Origin: CG1-02-35-72 sp045046885
GTDB lineage: Bacteria > Bacteroidota > Bacteroidia > Flavobacteriales > Flavobacteriaceae
Length of the DNA: 64,000 nucleotides
Assembly (NCBI GenBank): GCA_045046885.1
Contig: JASFYX010000021.1
Coordinates: 4,276-68,275 of the forward strand
Direction of reading: 5' to 3'
The position numbers and the translations under genes are program-made. Below the pieces are notes generated by a model. It was not told the DNA's origin, did not search any database, and saw only the letters and a list, made by a program, of their open reading frames with translations. This document shows, in pieces, positions 7,898-16,858 of this stretch. Each line of letters begins with the position of its first letter. Within the stretch, counting starts at the first letter, position 1.

Positions 7898-8692
7898 TTA
7901 AATCTTATTAATTTTTTCAAACGACGTTACCAAGCCTTTTATTAAGGCGGCACTTAAACCTTGTTGTTCCATTTCGTTTAAACCCGAAATGGTACAGCCA
8001 CTTGGTGTGGTAACTTTATCAATTTCTTGTTCGGGATGATTGCCAGATTTCACTAGCAAACTAGCCGCCCCCAAACAAGTTTGCATGGCCAATTCTTGGG
8101 CTTTTTTAGCTTCAAATCCCAATTGAACTGCTCCTTGCGCTGTGGCGCGAATTAATCGCATCCAAAAAGCAATACCGCTAGCGCAAATTACTGTGGCTGC
8201 TTGCATTAACTTTTCATCAATACACATTGTGGCACCCAAAGCTTCAAAAATTGTTTTGGCTATGTCTATTTTTTTTGCGCCTTTTTCATTGGCACTCAAA
8301 CAGGTCATAGATTGCCCAACTGCTATGGCGGTATTGGGCATACTTCTAATAATGCCGATTTCATTTTTTAAAACTTTTTCAATGTCATTTATTTTTCTAC
8401 CTGTTACACAAGAAATTACTATATGTTTTGCTGGATTTAAAACACCTTTAATTTCTTCTAAAACACTTTGTAATTGATTAGGCTGAACCGTAATTAAAAT
8501 GATATCTGAATCTTCTACTGCTTTTTTGTTATCCGATAAAACAGTCACTTTTGACAATTTTTTAAGAGATTCTAAAGAGCTTGTATTCCTTTTGGTTAAA
8601 AACAATTGTTCATAATTAAATTGACTCTGATTCAATACACCTAGTGCAATTGAATATCCTAAATTTCCTGTTCCTATAATAGCTATTTTCAT
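7898..8692 (-). CDS. proC: pyrroline-5-carboxylate reductase
   Basis: Reduces pyrroline-5-carboxylate to proline with NAD(P)H. N-terminal Rossmann motif GTGNLG (7-12) and the C-terminal family signature around TPSGCTISGLNEMEQQGL are clear; 264 residues is the usual length. Its place inside the arginine operon, between argC and argD with 11-bp gaps on both sides, ties proline synthesis to arginine control; glutamate semialdehyde chemistry is common to both pathways. No sign that it has changed substrate. Confidence 0.92.
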   Translation of the reverse strand: MKIAIIGTGNLGYSIALGVLNQSQFNYEQLFLTKRNTSSLESLKKLSKVTVLSDNKKAVEDSDIILITVQPNQLQSVLEEIKGVLNPAKHIVISCVTGRKINDIEKVLKNEIGIIRSMPNTAIAVGQSMTCLSANEKGAKKIDIAKTIFEALGATMCIDEKLMQAATVICASGIAFWMRLIRATAQGAVQLGFEAKKAQELAMQTCLGAASLLVKSGNHPEQEIDKVTTPSGCTISGLNEMEQQGLSAALIKGLVTSFEKINKI

Positions 8693-8703
8693 TTGTTTAT
8701 ATT

Positions 8704-9681
8704 TTAAAATGCAGATGCTTTGAGTTGAAGTCCTTCAGTTTCATCAAGACCACACATGAGATTCATATTCTGAATGGCTTGTCCCGACGCCCCTTTTAAT
8801 AAATTATCTATCACCGTTGTTATTAATAATGTGTTTTTATATTTCTCTAAATGGATAAAACAGTTGTTTGTATTGATTACTTGTTTTAGATAAACCCCCT
8901 TTTTTGACACTTGTGTAAAAGGAGCCGATTCATAAAAACCTTCATATATTTCATAAGCTTCTTCTAACGATCTATCAAAATCTAAATACACCGAAGCAAA
9001 AATACCACGGGCAAAATTCCCCCTGTTGGGGATAAAAAACAATTCATTATTAAATGACGATTGCGTTTTTTTGAGACTCTCGTTGATTTCGCCCAAATGC
9101 TGATGTATAAAGGCTTTGTAGACCGAAAAATTATTATTACGCCAACTAAAATGTGTGGTAGCCCCCGGCGTAACGCCGACACCTGTAGCGCCAGTTGTAG
9201 CGTTAATGTGTACCGAACTTTTTAGTAAATTACCGTTCGCTAAAGGCAATAAAGCCAACTGAATAGCCGTAGCAAAACAACCCGGATTGGCAATATTTTG
9301 GGCGTGTTTTACAGCCTCTTTTTGCAATTCTGGTAAACCATACACAAAAGATTTACCTTGAAAATTAGCTTCTTGTGTCAATCTGAAATCCTGACTTAAA
9401 TCGATTATTTTTGTATGCTTAGAAAAAGTATTTTTTTCTAAAAAGATTTTAGAATTGCCATGACCCAAACACAAAAACAACACATCTACTGCTGGATTTA
9501 TTTTATCTGTAAACTTTAAATCGGTACTACCCAATAAGTCTTGATGAACGTCATAAATATAATTACCCGCATTTGAGGTACTGTACACAAAATTGAGTAC
9601 TCCTTTTTTATGGTTTAACAAAACCCTTATCAATTCGCCAGCCGTATAACCCGCGCCGCCTATTATGCCTACTTGTATCAT
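8704..9681 (-). CDS. argC: N-acyl-gamma-glutamyl-phosphate reductase
   Basis: NADPH-dependent reduction of N-acylglutamyl phosphate to the semialdehyde. GGAGYTAGEL (8-17) forms the dinucleotide-binding loop, the catalytic Cys135 sits in NPGCFAT, and a conserved histidine lies in the later HQHLGEI segment. The 325 residues are in the family range. Its start overlaps the argG stop by 4 bp (ATGA), so the pair is translationally coupled. Confidence 0.94.
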   Translation of the reverse strand: MIQVGIIGGAGYTAGELIRVLLNHKKGVLNFVYSTSNAGNYIYDVHQDLLGSTDLKFTDKINPAVDVLFLCLGHGNSKIFLEKNTFSKHTKIIDLSQDFRLTQEANFQGKSFVYGLPELQKEAVKHAQNIANPGCFATAIQLALLPLANGNLLKSSVHINATTGATGVGVTPGATTHFSWRNNNFSVYKAFIHQHLGEINESLKKTQSSFNNELFFIPNRGNFARGIFASVYLDFDRSLEEAYEIYEGFYESAPFTQVSKKGVYLKQVINTNNCFIHLEKYKNTLLITTVIDNLLKGASGQAIQNMNLMCGLDETEGLQLKASAF

Positions 9682-10865
9682 AATTCTTTATTTACACTGT
9701 GATATATTTTATTGGCTGTACCCAAAACTTTAATAAAACCTTTGGCTTCATCAGCTGTCCAAGCTTTATTGGTCTCACCGTATTCGCCAAATTTAGATGT
9801 CATTAAATCGTGTTTAGAGTCAATACCATTCAAACTAAAATGATATGGTTTTAGCGTTACAAAAACCTCACCCGTAACCGTCTTTTGAGAATCTTCTAAA
9901 AAGGCTTCTATGTTTCGCATAACAGGCTCAAAATACTGTCCATCATGTAACAACATGCCGTACCAAGAAGCCAGTTGTTCTTTTAAGTTTTGTTGCCATT
10001 TGCTCAACACATGTTTTTCTAATAAATGATGGGTTTTAATGGTAATAATTGCCGCAGCCGCTTCAAAACCAACCCGACCTTTTATGCCCACAATAGTATC
10101 GCCCACGTGAATATCGCGGCCTATGGCGTATTTAGAAGCCAAGGTCTCGAGTTTTAAAATGGTATTGACCGGTGTATCTATTTCGTCGTTAAGTCCTACC
10201 AATTCGCCTTTTTTAAAATGCAGTTTAATAGTTGTTGGTACTGTTTTTTCTAGGGGACTTGGATAAGCTTCTTCGGGTAATGCTTGATGCGATGTCAGAG
10301 TTTCTACACCCCCAATACTTGTCCCCCAAATACCTTTATTTATAGAATATTTTGCTTTTTCCCAAGCATAGTCAACGCCCCATTTTTTAAGTTGCGTAAT
10401 TTCATCTTGTCTAGATAATTTTAAATCTCTGATAGGCGTAATAATTTCAATTTCGGGGGCAATTATTTGAAAAATCATGTCGAATCGCACCTGATCATTT
10501 CCGGCACCCGTACTACCATGGGCTATGTATTTTGCACCAATTTCTTTAGCGTATTTAACCACTTCAATAGCCTGAAAAACCCTTTCGGCACTTACAGAAA
10601 GTGGATAGGTATTATTTTTTAACACATTGCCATAAACCATATATTTAATGGCTTTGTTATAATAAGTCTCCAAAATATTTTTATTTATATGAGATTTTAC
10701 GCCTAAATCGTAAGCCTTTTTAGTGACTTTCTCTAATTCGTTTTCAGAAAAACCGCCCGTATTTACCAAGCAACTGTAAACTTCTAAATTGAGTTCGTTT
10801 TTTAAATATTTTACGCAAAAGGAAGTGTCTAAACCACCGCTGAATGCTACTACTACTTTTTCCAT
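9678..10865 (-). CDS. argG: argininosuccinate synthase
   Basis: ATP-dependent ligation of citrulline and aspartate. The PP-loop AFSGGLDTS (7-15) and the STGAGNDQVRF motif identify it; length 395 aa is standard. It is the second gene of the operon, 1 bp after the GNAT gene and overlapping argC by 4 bp. In this operon it acts on free citrulline released by the argE-like deacylase. Confidence 0.95.
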   Translation of the reverse strand: MEKVVVAFSGGLDTSFCVKYLKNELNLEVYSCLVNTGGFSENELEKVTKKAYDLGVKSHINKNILETYYNKAIKYMVYGNVLKNNTYPLSVSAERVFQAIEVVKYAKEIGAKYIAHGSTGAGNDQVRFDMIFQIIAPEIEIITPIRDLKLSRQDEITQLKKWGVDYAWEKAKYSINKGIWGTSIGGVETLTSHQALPEEAYPSPLEKTVPTTIKLHFKKGELVGLNDEIDTPVNTILKLETLASKYAIGRDIHVGDTIVGIKGRVGFEAAAAIITIKTHHLLEKHVLSKWQQNLKEQLASWYGMLLHDGQYFEPVMRNIEAFLEDSQKTVTGEVFVTLKPYHFSLNGIDSKHDLMTSKFGEYGETNKAWTADEAKGFIKVLGTANKIYHSVNKEL

Positions 10866-10866
10866 T

Positions 10867-11484
10867 TTATTGTACTTTTTTCTTTAAAAATAAAGTTTGT
10901 TTTATATTTTTTAATCGGTTTAAAACCTTAGAATTGTATTTCTTTTTAGCCAACTTTTTTTTGCTTTTAGCATCGTAAAGCATGCCCGTACACAAACACA
11001 TCGTTTTATTTGTTCGTGTGAGGATGTCATAATTTTTGCACGTTTTGCAACCCTCCCAAAAAGTTTCGTCTTTTGTCAGTTCAGAAAAGGTGACGGGATG
11101 ATATCCCAATTCATAATTGATTTTCATAACAGCCAAACCTGTGGTAATTCCGAATATTTTGGCCTTGGGATACTTGCTTTTAGAATGTTCTAAAATTTTC
11201 TTTTTAATCTTTTTGGCCAATCCTTGGTTTCTAAAATCAGGATGCACTATGAGTCCGGAATTCACAACAAAAGCCTTATTATCCCAAACTTCGATGTAAC
11301 AAAACCCTGCAAAAGATTCACAATCAATAGCAATTATAGCATTGCCGTTTTTTATTTTTTTGGTGATATAAGCCGTTGATCTTTCGGCAATACCTGTCCC
11401 TCTTACCGCAGCAGATTCTTTTATGGTTTTACAAATAATCCCCACATATTTTAAATGGGATTCGTTAGCTATAACAACTTGCAT
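10867..11484 (-). CDS. GNAT-family N-acyltransferase, candidate first enzyme of arginine synthesis
   Basis: GNAT fold with the acyl-CoA loop RNQGLA (85-90) after a VNSGLIVHPDF strand. Residues 146-165 contain four cysteines in C-x2-C and C-x-C arrangement (Cys146, 149, 163, 165), which could bind metal but is otherwise unexplained. It is the first gene of the operon, 1 bp before argG, where an N-acylglutamate synthase is expected; no argA or argJ homologue is otherwise present. The role (acetyl- or succinyl-CoA:glutamate N-acyltransferase) is inferred from context. The very basic, lysine-rich C-terminus (from about 173) is also unusual. Confidence 0.75.
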   Translation of the reverse strand: MQVVIANESHLKYVGIICKTIKESAAVRGTGIAERSTAYITKKIKNGNAIIAIDCESFAGFCYIEVWDNKAFVVNSGLIVHPDFRNQGLAKKIKKKILEHSKSKYPKAKIFGITTGLAVMKINYELGYHPVTFSELTKDETFWEGCKTCKNYDILTRTNKTMCLCTGMLYDAKSKKKLAKKKYNSKVLNRLKNIKQTLFLKKKVQ

Positions 11485-11832
11485 TGTTTTACTTTTTTAA
11501 TTAAATTTTAATATTTTTAAGTGTCTCGAAGGGGAAAACGAGCGCATCGTTTTCAAAAGAATATCACGCCCAAACGGGGCGACGACGGGGAGAAAAGCGT
11601 ACAACTATACTATCCGAATTAAATAAATTCTGATTTAAAAAAGCTGATTTGTAAGATAAAAGTTGCAAAATAAAAGGGTGAAATGAAAATTAATAAACTG
11701 TTTTTTGTTCTGTGACGTTAGCGTACACAGCGGCGGCGCATACCCAAGGGGCGCGGGAAATTAACAGTATTATTTGAAGTAATTATTTTCATCGAGGCAA
11801 TATTACGTAAAAATTTGATACCTAAAAACATT
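11485..11832. other. intergenic region with GC-rich patches upstream of the arginine operon
   Basis: No gene found. It must carry the arginine operon promoter (minus strand) and the end of the ilv transcript, but I see no perfect TAnnTTTG box; one-mismatch versions occur near 11551 and 11664. Two GC-rich patches stand out from the AT-rich background: 11534-11605, with hairpins GAAAACGA-GCGCA-TCGTTTTC (11534-11554) and CGCCC-AAACG-GGGCG (11567-11581), and roughly 11714-11760. They may be remains of an interspersed repeat. Confidence 0.4.
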
Positions 11833-13095
11833 TTAAACCAAAAATTGAAATAATTCAGGGTTATTGTTTAGATACTCACTAAAAAAACCTTTTTGTTCCA
11901 TTCTGGCTACCAAAGGTTCAAAATCTTTTGGCGATTCAAGTTCAATACCCACCACGGCAGGGCCATTTGATCTGTTGTGTTTTTTTGTATATTCAAAATA
12001 AGCAATATCATCTGTCGCCCCCAAAACATCAACCACAAATTCTTTTAAAGCCCCGGCGCGTTGCGGAAATTTTATGATGAAGTAATGTTTCAATCCTTGA
12101 TAGAGCAAAGCACGCTCTTTCATTTCTTCCATGCGGGTAATATCGTTATTACCGCCACTTACCACACAAACAACTGTTTTGCCTTTTATTTGTTCTTTAT
12201 ATTTTTCGAGTGCGGCAATAGACAAAGCACCAGCAGGCTCAACCACCAAAGCATTTTCGTTATACACTTTTAAAATAGTCCCACAAATTAGCCCTTCGCT
12301 AATGGTATGGGTATCATCTAATAAATTTTTACAAAATTCAAAAGTTAAATCGCCCATACGTTTTACGGCAGCCCCATCAACGAATTTATCGATCGTTTTT
12401 AGGGTTGTATTTTCTCCTTTTTTTAAAGATGTAGTTAAAGAGGGTGCCCCTTTGGGTTCAACACCGATAAGTTTTGTATTAGGACTCAAGGCTTTAAATA
12501 CATTTGAGACCCCCGAAGCCATACCGCCTCCCCCAACAGGCATCATTAAATAATCAACCGGGTTGGTAGCATCGTTTAAAATTTCAAGGCCAATAGTGCC
12601 TTGTCCGGCCATAACGTCTATATCGTTAAACGGATGCACAAAGGTACTTTTGTTTTCTTTACAGAAAGTATCGGCGGCAGCCTGACTATCGTCAAAAGTA
12701 TCACCTATTAATTTAATTGTAACATAGCCGTCTCCAAACATTTTAACCTGATCAATCTTTTGGTGTGGCGTGGTAACCGGCATAAAAATGGTACCTTGTA
12801 CTTTTAATTTATGACAAGCAAAAGCGACACCTTGCGCATGATTTCCAGCACTGGCACAAACAATACCATTTACTAATTGGTCTTTTTTTAAACCCTGAAT
12901 TTTGTTGTAAGCCCCCCGAATTTTATAAGAACGCACCACTTGTAAATCTTCGCGTTTAAAATAAATTTGAGCTTGGTATTGCTTAGAAAAATTTTTCATA
13001 AACATTAAAGGCGTATGGACTACCACATCTTTAATGGCGTGTTGTGCTTTATATATTGTTTCTAAGGAAATACCTTTTTTTGTGCTCGTTATCAT
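11833..13095 (-). CDS. ilvA: threonine ammonia-lyase (biosynthetic)
   Basis: PLP enzyme deaminating threonine to 2-oxobutanoate, the entry step of isoleucine synthesis. PLP-lysine motif SYKIRGAYNK, glycine loop PVGGGGMASG and a C-terminal regulatory region from about residue 335 (HYFIIKFPQRAGALKEFV) with an ACT-like pattern are visible. At 420 residues it carries one regulatory unit, not the two of E. coli IlvA (about 514 aa), so isoleucine feedback is possible but simplified. Last gene of the ilv operon, 10 bp after ilvC. Confidence 0.93.
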   Translation of the reverse strand: MITSTKKGISLETIYKAQHAIKDVVVHTPLMFMKNFSKQYQAQIYFKREDLQVVRSYKIRGAYNKIQGLKKDQLVNGIVCASAGNHAQGVAFACHKLKVQGTIFMPVTTPHQKIDQVKMFGDGYVTIKLIGDTFDDSQAAADTFCKENKSTFVHPFNDIDVMAGQGTIGLEILNDATNPVDYLMMPVGGGGMASGVSNVFKALSPNTKLIGVEPKGAPSLTTSLKKGENTTLKTIDKFVDGAAVKRMGDLTFEFCKNLLDDTHTISEGLICGTILKVYNENALVVEPAGALSIAALEKYKEQIKGKTVVCVVSGGNNDITRMEEMKERALLYQGLKHYFIIKFPQRAGALKEFVVDVLGATDDIAYFEYTKKHNRSNGPAVVGIELESPKDFEPLVARMEQKGFFSEYLNNNPELFQFLV

Positions 13096-13105
13096 AAAAA
13101 ATTGT

Positions 13106-14581
13106 TTAATCTAATTTGGTCATAGCTGTCATAGAGGCACGTAATTCGTATCCTATAATTTCTATAGGATGAAAACGAATGGCCTCGTTTATGGCTATCA
13201 ATGTATTGTTATCTACACAATTATCTGCGCCTTCTCCATACTTTTTACCTATCACATCAGTATCTATTTTAGTCATAAAATCGGCTAAAAGCGGTTTACA
13301 GGCATGGTCAAACAAATAGCAACCGTATTCTGCTGTATCAGAAATAATACGGTTCATTTCGTATAATTTTTTACGGGCGATGGTGTTGGCAATTAGGGGT
13401 ACTTCATGAAGCGATTCATAATAAGCCGATTCTTCTTTTATACCGGCTTCAGTCATCGTTTCAAAAGCCAACTCAACCCCTGCTTTGACAAAAGCAATCA
13501 TCAACACCGCATTGTCAAAATATTCTTGCTCGGCTAAATCGGCATCAGTTACTTGTGTTTTTTCAAAAGCAGTTTCACCCGTTTCGGCACGCCATTTTAG
13601 TAAATTTTCATCGTCGTTAGCCCAATCTTCCATCATCGTTTTAGAAAATGTCCCACTCATAATATCATCCATATGTTTTTGATACAGCGGACGCATAATT
13701 TGTTTGAGTTCTTCGGCTAACTGATAGGCTTTAATTTTAGCAGGATTAGACAAACGATCCATCATATTGGTAATGCCACCGTGCTTTAAAGCTTCGGTAG
13801 TCGTTTCCCAGCCTTGCTGAATTAGTTTTGTAGCATAACCTGCTTCAATCCCTTTTTCTATCATTTTATCAAACGATAAAATTGACGCTGTTTGCAACAC
13901 CCCACATAAAATGGTTTGTTCGCCCATTAAATCCGATTTTACTTCGGCTACAAAAGACGAGTGTAGTACCCCTGCTTTATGGGCTCCAGTAGCAGCCGCA
14001 TAAGCTTTGGCTATTTCGAAACCATCGCCATTGGGGTCGTTTTCGGGATGAACAGCAATGAGTGTTGGCACACCAAAACCGCGTTTGTATTCTTCGCGTA
14101 CTTCAGTACCCGGCGATTTGGGTGCTACCATAATGACGGTAATATCTTTTCGAATTTGCATGCCTTCTTCCACAATGTTAAAACCATGAGAGTACGATAA
14201 AGTCGCCCCGTATTTCATCAAGGGCATCACGGCGTTAATTACCGCTGTATGTTGCTTATCGGGTGTGAGGTTTATAACCAAATCGGCTGTTGGAATCATT
14301 TCTTGATAATTGCCGACTTTAAACCCATTTTCTGTGGCATTTTTGAAAGAAGCTCGTTTTTCCGCAATAGCGCCATCACGTAAAGTGTAAGACACATCTA
14401 AACCCGAATCGCGCATATTTAAACCTTGATTTAAGCCTTGTGCCCCACAGCCCACAATGACTATTTTTTTGCCCTTTAATTTTTTAACACCGTCTTCAAA
14501 TTCTGAAGTATCCATAAAATCGCAAGTCGCTAGTTGTTCTAGTTTTAAGCGTAATGGTAATTGGTTAAAGTAATTTTTCAT
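13106..14581 (-). CDS. ilvC: ketol-acid reductoisomerase, class II
   Basis: Isomerises and reduces acetolactate/acetohydroxybutyrate with NADPH and Mg2+. The nucleotide-binding site VGCGAQGLNQGLNMRDSG is near residues 43-60, followed by SYTLRDGAI. Length 491 aa marks the long class II (E. coli-/plant-like) enzyme with a duplicated C-terminal helical domain, not the 330-aa class I form. 10 bp separate it from ilvN and from ilvA. Confidence 0.96.
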   Translation of the reverse strand: MKNYFNQLPLRLKLEQLATCDFMDTSEFEDGVKKLKGKKIVIVGCGAQGLNQGLNMRDSGLDVSYTLRDGAIAEKRASFKNATENGFKVGNYQEMIPTADLVINLTPDKQHTAVINAVMPLMKYGATLSYSHGFNIVEEGMQIRKDITVIMVAPKSPGTEVREEYKRGFGVPTLIAVHPENDPNGDGFEIAKAYAAATGAHKAGVLHSSFVAEVKSDLMGEQTILCGVLQTASILSFDKMIEKGIEAGYATKLIQQGWETTTEALKHGGITNMMDRLSNPAKIKAYQLAEELKQIMRPLYQKHMDDIMSGTFSKTMMEDWANDDENLLKWRAETGETAFEKTQVTDADLAEQEYFDNAVLMIAFVKAGVELAFETMTEAGIKEESAYYESLHEVPLIANTIARKKLYEMNRIISDTAEYGCYLFDHACKPLLADFMTKIDTDVIGKKYGEGADNCVDNNTLIAINEAIRFHPIEIIGYELRASMTAMTKLD

Positions 14582-14591
14582 GTTGTATTTT

Positions 14592-15116
14592 TTAAATGTA
14601 ATTTTCTTTTAATAATTCGGTTATGGCCATTTTAGATCGCGAAATAGCAATCCGACCCGAGCGTACAAATTGCATCAATCCATAAGGTTTTAAACGCTCA
14701 TGTAATCGGTCAATATCCTCTTTTAATCCGGTTGTTTCTATAACAAAGAAATCTTTGGTAATACTAACCATATGGGCACGACGTAATTTTAGTTTATTTT
14801 GAATGCGCTCATCGTACAAAAATTCGGTCGATAATTTAAACATAGCCGTTTCTTGATAAATGATTTCATCTTCTTTGTGATAATAGGCTTTTATCACTTC
14901 AATTTGTTTGTCAAGCTGACCCACCACTTTACGGATAAGTGTTTCGGTTACAATAACTACAAAGGTAAAACGGTGTACGTGTTCTATTTCTGACGGACTG
15001 ACCGTCATACTCTCAATATTTATATGACGCTTTAGAAATATAGCCGACAAACGGTTGAGTAAGCCCACATTATTTTCGGTGTAAACCGATACTGTAAATT
15101 TCTGTTTTTCTTCCAT
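14592..15116 (-). CDS. ilvN: acetolactate synthase small (regulatory) subunit
   Basis: ACT-domain subunit that activates the catalytic subunit and gives valine feedback inhibition. The N-terminal ACT strand-helix pattern (FTVSVYTENNVGLLNRLSAI, residues 7-26) and NIESMTVSPSE are clear; a second conserved domain follows to residue 174, the usual size of IlvN/IlvH. 2 bp after ilvB, as expected for subunits made together. Confidence 0.94.
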   Translation of the reverse strand: MEEKQKFTVSVYTENNVGLLNRLSAIFLKRHINIESMTVSPSEIEHVHRFTFVVIVTETLIRKVVGQLDKQIEVIKAYYHKEDEIIYQETAMFKLSTEFLYDERIQNKLKLRRAHMVSITKDFFVIETTGLKEDIDRLHERLKPYGLMQFVRSGRIAISRSKMAITELLKENYI

Positions 15117-15118
15117 AA

Positions 15119-16852
15119 CTAACTTAATCTAACATCTGAAACTGTTGCACCCGAAGGAATCATAGGAAATACATTGCCTTCTTTTTCTATCACAACTTCT
15201 AAAAAGTAAGCTTCTTTTGAAGCCATCATATCATTTATAGTCGCTTTTAAATTTTTACGTTCGCTTACGCGATTAGCTTTTATGCCATAACCTTGGGCTA
15301 TTTTCACAAAATCGGGATTGGTCATAACCGTTGACGCGTAACGTTTGTCAAAAAACAACTCTTGCCATTGGCGTACCATGCCTAAAAAGCTGTTGTTAAG
15401 TACCACTATTTTTACAGGAACTTTAGTCTGCAAAATAGTACCCAATTCTTGAATGGTCATTTGATAACCACCATCGCCAATAACAGCAACAACTTCACGG
15501 TTGGGTTGCCCTAGTTTTGCTCCAATAGCAGCCGGTAAAGCAAAGCCCATAGTACCCAAGCCTCCCGAAGTAACACTGCTACGGGTTTTGATAAAATCGG
15601 CATAACGACAGGCAAACATTTGATGTTGCCCAACATCCGATACAATAATGGCATCGCCTTTTGTCTCTTTATTTATGTCGTTAACCACTTCGCCCATTGT
15701 AAGACCTTCTTTTGTAGGACTTAATTGGTCGTTAATAACAACATCATATTCTTTTTGGTATAATTTGTTGAATGTTTGTAACCACGATTTATGCTCTCTT
15801 TTTTCTACCAGTGGCATTATTTGAGCCAATGTTTCTTTTACATTGCCTAAAACGGCTACATCGGTTTTAACATTTTTATCAACTTCGCTAGGGTCTATTT
15901 CAAAATGAATGACTTTGGCTTGTTTGGCATAAGTATCTAAATTACCCGTAACCCTATCATCAAAACGCATACCTACGGCTATTAAAACATCACATTCGTT
16001 GGTCAACACGTTAGGGGCGTAATTACCGTGCATCCCTACCATACCCACATGTAACCTGTGCTTAGATTCTAAAGCCGACAAACCTAAGGCTGTAGATGCC
16101 GATGGAATATCAGTTTTTTCTATAAACGCTTTAAAAGCGGCTTCGGCTTGACCGAGAATAACACCCTGTCCGAAAACAATAAACGGTTTTTTCGCTTGGT
16201 TAATAAGCATAGCCGCTTCTTTTATCTTGCTATTATTTATTTTAGGCACAGGACGATAACTCCTTATATTATTGCATTTTTTATAAGAAAAATCTATATC
16301 CTCAAATTGTATATCTTTTGTAATATCTATAAGAACAGGTCCCGGTCTGCCCGATTTGGCTATGTAAAAAGCTTTGGCAAACACTTCGGGAATCTCTTCG
16401 ACTTTGGTGATTTGATAATTCCATTTGGTTACGGGTGTTGAAATACCCACAATATCAGTTTCTTGAAAAGCATCTGAACCCAATAAATTTGAAGCCACCT
16501 GACCAGTAACGCACACCAAAGGCGTTGAGTCTATTTGAGCATCGGCAATGCCAGTAACCAAATTGGTAGCACCCGGTCCTGACGTAGCGAAAACTACACC
16601 CGTTTTACCCGTCACCCTAGCAAAACCTTGAGCCGCATGAATAGCGCCTTGCTCATGACGTGCCAAAATATGGCGTATTTTATCTTGATATTTATACAAT
16701 TCATCATAAATAGGCATATTAGCCCCGCCGGGGTAGCCAAAGATTAAATCAGCACCTTCAGCCAACAAACATTTTATGACCGCTTCGGCACCAGACACTT
16801 TAATTGTGGTTTTAGACTTTGTTTTAGCAATTGTTTCGTTCAATGTTTCCAT
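15119..16852 (-). CDS. ilvB: acetolactate synthase large (catalytic) subunit
   Basis: ThDP- and FAD-dependent condensation of pyruvate with pyruvate or 2-oxobutanoate. Motifs: FGYPGGANMPIYDEL, the ThDP-activating Glu in RHEQGAIHAAQG, and the ThDP/Mg motif GDGGYQMTIQELGT with the later NNSFLGMVRQW segment. Length 577 aa is normal. 6 bp after ilvD and 2 bp before ilvN. Confidence 0.95.
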   Translation of the reverse strand: METLNETIAKTKSKTTIKVSGAEAVIKCLLAEGADLIFGYPGGANMPIYDELYKYQDKIRHILARHEQGAIHAAQGFARVTGKTGVVFATSGPGATNLVTGIADAQIDSTPLVCVTGQVASNLLGSDAFQETDIVGISTPVTKWNYQITKVEEIPEVFAKAFYIAKSGRPGPVLIDITKDIQFEDIDFSYKKCNNIRSYRPVPKINNSKIKEAAMLINQAKKPFIVFGQGVILGQAEAAFKAFIEKTDIPSASTALGLSALESKHRLHVGMVGMHGNYAPNVLTNECDVLIAVGMRFDDRVTGNLDTYAKQAKVIHFEIDPSEVDKNVKTDVAVLGNVKETLAQIMPLVEKREHKSWLQTFNKLYQKEYDVVINDQLSPTKEGLTMGEVVNDINKETKGDAIIVSDVGQHQMFACRYADFIKTRSSVTSGGLGTMGFALPAAIGAKLGQPNREVVAVIGDGGYQMTIQELGTILQTKVPVKIVVLNNSFLGMVRQWQELFFDKRYASTVMTNPDFVKIAQGYGIKANRVSERKNLKATINDMMASKEAYFLEVVIEKEGNVFPMIPSGATVSDVRLS

Positions 16853-16858
16853 AATTTT

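Noticed and set aside
12131..12553. 140-codon open frame on the plus strand
   Set aside because: Lies antisense inside ilvA, whose protein motifs are complete; no coding features of its own.
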